Both the position numbers and the translations under genes were made by a program. Source: Veillonella denticariosi JCM 15641 (GTDB taxonomy: Bacteria; Bacillota; Negativicutes; Veillonellales; Veillonellaceae). From it: DNA of 64,000 bases. Of this stretch, positions 61,162 through 64,000 are shown piece after piece (the first letter of the stretch is position 1; the number at the start of each line of letters is the position of its first letter). The stretch spans positions 310,001-374,000 of the forward strand of contig NZ_PPDB01000001.1 in NCBI RefSeq assembly GCF_002959855.1. The letters are read 5' to 3'. The notes beneath the pieces are model-generated. The model searched no databases. It saw nothing but the letters and a program-made list of their open reading frames with translations, and was not told where the DNA came from.

Positions 61162-61169
61162 GAGGATGC

Positions 61170-62147
61170 ATGAAACCTTTTACGCGCGTACTGAGCGCTT
61201 TTGCGGTGGGGATTCTGCTGCAAGGTGGGGTGTACCTATACTTGGATCAATATGTGTTTGCACCTACTACGGAATTTAATGTGGCGGGGGCGAATAAGGA
61301 TGATACAAAAAACTTTCCTGATGTGAAGGAAGGTACAAAATACGTATCTTATGATCACCAATTTATGGCGGTGGTTACGGAGAATTCTTTGAAAATTTAC
61401 AAGGCCGGTGAAAGCGACCCGACTACGGTTAACTTGAAGGGGCGTTCTATCAGCTACTTTAACTGGATGCCGGATAGAAACTATGCCATTATGGGCTTGT
61501 ATCGCAGTAACGAAGTTGTTATGGCACGCCTTAATGCGGATGATCCTGAACACGAAGTGGATACGGAACTTGAGGATTTACCTCGTGAAAGTAAAATCGT
61601 TGATGCCGCTTATTCCGAGGCGACCAATGTCGTTTACATGAAGGTTAAGGTACGAGAAAATTCGTATCGCATTTATCGTACCGATGCGAACTATGATACG
61701 CGCCGCGTTTATATGCAGGCTACGGATATCGGGCATATCGGCGTATTTTATGATGAAGATAATTTCTTCTATGATAATGTACGTACCGGTGATATCTTTA
61801 TGTTTAACGGTGTTGAAGGCGGTTGGCGTGTTATCAATCCGCCGGGACGTTTCCGCTTTATCGGTGTCGATATGGACAAGACCATTTATATCGCTCGTGT
61901 AGACGAAGATAATAATGCATTGACTGTGTATACCGGTAAATTAGGCGTAGGATTCCAGCCGGTTTATAAATATAATCATCCTACCACATTTAATGAATTA
62001 ACATTGTCTGATGTGAAAGATATCATCAAGAATGGCAGTGAGGAAACCACGAAGGTCACGGATGACGACACATCATCTCAATCTTCCTCCCAATCCTCAT
62101 CGAGTAAATCGAATAAATCAAACAGTGAAAGTAAAAAGAAGTCATAA
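61170..62147 (+). CDS. membrane-anchored beta-propeller-like protein, unknown function
   Basis: 325 residues. One N-terminal helix (VLSAFAVGILLQGGVYLYL, about 7-25), then a beta-rich extracytoplasmic part with repeated aromatic-and-acidic strands (SYFNWMPDRNYAIMGLYR, NVVYMKVKVRENSYRIYRTD, KTIYIARVDEDNNALTVYTG) that suggest propeller blades. It ends in a Ser/Lys-rich tail (DDTSSQSSSQSSSSKSNKSN...) that may touch the wall or remain disordered. No family recognised. The TAGGAGG RBS overlaps the previous stop, so it is translated with the glycosidase. Its partner role is inferred from the operon. Confidence 0.72.
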   Translation: MKPFTRVLSAFAVGILLQGGVYLYLDQYVFAPTTEFNVAGANKDDTKNFPDVKEGTKYVSYDHQFMAVVTENSLKIYKAGESDPTTVNLKGRSISYFNWMPDRNYAIMGLYRSNEVVMARLNADDPEHEVDTELEDLPRESKIVDAAYSEATNVVYMKVKVRENSYRIYRTDANYDTRRVYMQATDIGHIGVFYDEDNFFYDNVRTGDIFMFNGVEGGWRVINPPGRFRFIGVDMDKTIYIARVDEDNNALTVYTGKLGVGFQPVYKYNHPTTFNELTLSDVKDIIKNGSEETTKVTDDDTSSQSSSQSSSSKSNKSNSESKKKS

Positions 62148-62151
62148 CAAA

Positions 62152-62190
62152 AAAGCCTTTATAATGTCACTTCATTATAAAGGCTTTCTT
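62152..62190 (+). terminator. envelope operon terminator
   Basis: A perfect 15-bp stem (62152-62166 with 62173-62187) and a TCACTT loop. It starts 5 nt after the stop codon and ends about 30 nt before the next gene. Confidence 0.9.
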
Positions 62191-62219
62191 CCTACAGTCG
62201 TAGTAGCATAAGGATGTAT

Positions 62220-63395
62220 ATGAATATATTATTTGTACGCCTCAGCTATATTGGGGACATTTTGCATGCCACCCCGGCAGCTCGGTGGATAAAGGAACAG
62301 TATCCGGATACTAAGTTGCATTGGATCGTAACGCCCAGCATGGTGGACTTACTGAAAGGCAACCCTTATGTAGATGAAATTATTCCGTGGGAACGGGATG
62401 TATATGAGGCTCATTCGAAAAAACTGCATATTCCTACGATGTGGCGTATGTGGTGGGATCTGAAAGCCAAGCTGAAGCCCTATCATTTTGATGTGGCCGT
62501 TGATGTACAGGGACGGCTTATATCGGGACTTGTACTGCTTGCATCGGGCGCGCCTATCCGACTTGGCCTAGGCGGTACAAAGGAATTAAATTGGCTTTTT
62601 ACAAATTATAAGGCAAAACCAAGTAAGGCGCATGTAATCCGTCGATACATGGATGTGGTACAACTGTTGCCTCGTGCATTGGCGGATAAAGGCATAGAAC
62701 CAGTGAAAGAGACTGGTGCCGATGATAAGGACGCAATCGATGCTAACGCTTTGTATGCGATGAATTTCCGTGTCAGCCCTGAGTCAAAAAAATGGGCGGA
62801 ATCTATATGGTCATCGTTTGACGGAACAGATGAGGCTGGAGATGGAGATGTATCGGATACGCGTTTCAACTCCGGTATCTTGCGGATATGCCTGGTATTG
62901 GGCACATCGTGGACCAGCAAGGAATGGCCTCAGGAGAAGTGGTATTCCCTTGTTGAGTCATTGCGATACAGAGCGAATTTCATATGTCTTGGCGGTGAGA
63001 AAGAAGCGGAGCAGTATGCACCTTTTATAGAATCTATAAGAACTACGGATATGAAACACATCGTACAGGATATGATGGGCCATACATCGCTGGAGGAACT
63101 GGGCGCAATCATTGCTCAGAGCGATGTTGTTGTCAGTGCCGATACGGGGGCGCTTCATATGGCGTTAGCCCTTGGAAAACCTGCCGTTGCACTGTTCGGA
63201 CCTACAAATCCGAACATTTGGGGCCCTTTAACCGGTCATTATAGGGTGCTGGTTAATGATACGCTGGATTGTTTAGGCTGCCGCAGACGGCGATGTCCGA
63301 AGCCGGCTCAGTACTGCATGTCAGGTATTGATTCGATACGGGTGAAAAAAGCAATTATGGAATTGATAGGAGAGGTTAAATATGGCAAAGATTAA
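62220..63395 (+). CDS. glycosyltransferase family 9 (heptosyltransferase-like)
   Basis: 391 residues, GT-B fold. Seen: ILFVRLSYIGDILHATPAARWIKEQYPD at the start, VDVQGRLISGLVLLASGAPIRLGLGG near 97, CLVLGTSWTSKEWPQEKWYSLVESL near 225 and SADTGALHMALALGKPAVALFGPTNPNIWGPL near 308, the donor-binding block. It probably adds heptose or a related sugar to the LPS core on the cytoplasmic face. A CxxCxxxxC cluster near 350 (CLGCRRRRCPKPAQYC) is common in this family. ATG 62220, behind AAGGA, is preferred over 62214, which overlaps it. The last 14 nt overlap the next gene. Confidence 0.88.
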   Translation: MNILFVRLSYIGDILHATPAARWIKEQYPDTKLHWIVTPSMVDLLKGNPYVDEIIPWERDVYEAHSKKLHIPTMWRMWWDLKAKLKPYHFDVAVDVQGRLISGLVLLASGAPIRLGLGGTKELNWLFTNYKAKPSKAHVIRRYMDVVQLLPRALADKGIEPVKETGADDKDAIDANALYAMNFRVSPESKKWAESIWSSFDGTDEAGDGDVSDTRFNSGILRICLVLGTSWTSKEWPQEKWYSLVESLRYRANFICLGGEKEAEQYAPFIESIRTTDMKHIVQDMMGHTSLEELGAIIAQSDVVVSADTGALHMALALGKPAVALFGPTNPNIWGPLTGHYRVLVNDTLDCLGCRRRRCPKPAQYCMSGIDSIRVKKAIMELIGEVKYGKD

Positions 63396-63702
63396 AATAC
63401 AAAAAGGCTTATCCGATGCGGATATGATGAAACATTTCAAAGCTGATGATAATTTTGAAGAAACGATGCTCAATATGGAACGCGTCGCGAATAAACCGAC
63501 TATTCATCAGAGCACAAAGCAGAAAGAAGATTCTTTCTATCGTGAATTCTTGACGGAAAAGGTGGAAACGTTGATCGGTAAAATGCTTCTCGATATTAAG
63601 ATGGAATATTTTAAAGAAGGCGAGGGTGCCTTTTCGATTCAGGTAAAGCGCGATGGAAAAAATATCGTGCTTGAAACGGCGCCTAAGAAGGTTAAGCCTT
63701 AA
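63382..63702 (+). CDS. small hypothetical protein overlapping the glycosyltransferase gene
   Basis: 106 residues, soluble, no signal. It is charged (Lys/Glu-rich), with an amphipathic centre DSFYREFLTEKVETLIGKMLLDIKMEYFKEGEGAFSIQVKRDGKNIVLETA. I recognise no family. It starts inside the glycosyltransferase gene with GGAGAGG upstream, so the two are coupled. A role next to envelope sugar transfer cannot be derived from the sequence. Confidence 0.65.
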   Translation: MAKIKIQKGLSDADMMKHFKADDNFEETMLNMERVANKPTIHQSTKQKEDSFYREFLTEKVETLIGKMLLDIKMEYFKEGEGAFSIQVKRDGKNIVLETAPKKVKP

Positions 63703-63733
63703 TGCGACCTGAAAAGTGAAAATATATACGCGT

Positions 63734-63768
63734 AGGTCCCGTGATATGTATATCATAGGACCTTTTTG
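63734..63768 (+). terminator. terminator after the small hypothetical gene
   Basis: AGGTCC pairs with GGACCT and TGATA with TATCA (short internal mismatch), then TTTTT. Confidence 0.88.
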
Positions 63769-63897
63769 TATATTTATGAATCACAGCAAAATGAGCAATA
63801 TATTAATAAAAGTGATGAGCTTATAAGCGAACCGATATGTTTCGGTAAACTACATTAAAAAATACCGATATAAATAAATTCTCAGCCACTAATAACT

Positions 63898-63921
63898 AAA
63901 AATTATTTCGAAATAATTTTT
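63898..63921. repeat. 24-bp perfect AT-rich palindrome
   Basis: Exact symmetry around TTTCGAAA (centre 63909/63910). The last 230 bp of the window hold no gene that I can see. It may be an operator or part of a promoter for a gene beyond the window. Confidence 0.5.
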
Positions 63922-64000
63922 GGTTTATTATTAAAAACAGGAATTATACTAAATATGTATTGTTTAAACATACAAGATGATCACTAGGGTTTCAGTGGAT

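Overview
The window looks like a chromosomal segment of a diderm Firmicute of the Negativicutes, most likely Veillonella or a close relative. The genes are Firmicute-like: a long single-chain PurL, FloA/NfeD, Xpt, an FprA flavodiiron protein and rpsF-ssb-rpsR. They sit beside outer-membrane functions: a type V autotransporter with a C-terminal aromatic residue and a family-9 (heptosyltransferase-type) glycosyltransferase. Both diaminopimelate genes (ddh and dapL), a nearly complete menaquinone operon and many U-tailed intrinsic terminators fit this. I see no phage, insertion sequence, CRISPR array or rRNA. The species call is inference from gene content, not from a database search.

Layout. 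1-6.3 kb: ddh (3' end cut by the window edge), an autotransporter, dapL on the minus strand and a Bcr/CflA efflux pump. 6.3-7.5 kb: rpsF-ssb-rpsR behind a leader that can hide the rpsF ribosome-binding site. 7.8-13.1 kb: an accessory block. It holds a Tat-exported binding protein, a NapH-like ferredoxin membrane protein and a NifB-core radical SAM enzyme in one tight operon, next to a cysteine desulfurase, a YedE-type transporter and a DUF3343 protein (a selenium/sulfur set). 13.5-22.8 kb: a secreted CMD-like protein, trmB with a SEDS glycosyltransferase, uraA, nfeD-floA-membrane protein, a protein built of five HTH units, a TauE-like permease and a uracil-DNA-glycosylase-family protein. 23-31.9 kb: an MFS transporter, divergent pepT and OPT transporter, an orphan amino-acid-binding lipoprotein with mmuM, tRNA-Ser and fprA.

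32-46.7 kb: purine metabolism. purL is on the minus strand and diverges from a LysR regulator; xpt is followed by two YbjN-like genes; then comes purE-C-F-M-N-H-D. A 30-residue leader ORF containing an intrinsic terminator precedes purE. 46.8-54.9 kb: the menaquinone operon menF-D-H-B-E-C and a hot-dog thioesterase (menI role), preceded by a leader RNA with mutually exclusive antiterminator and terminator pairings. 55-64 kb: a membrane protein, a tRNA-Asp/Phe/Leu cluster, an unknown AT-rich secreted protein, a C-N hydrolase, a nitroreductase, a three-gene envelope operon (polysaccharide deacetylase lipoprotein, phosphodiester glycosidase, membrane-anchored protein), the glycosyltransferase and a small partner.

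The strongest candidates for something undescribed are (1) the NifB/NapH/Tat-binding-protein operon without any nif structural gene in view, (2) the menF leader attenuator and (3) the purE leader-peptide attenuator.
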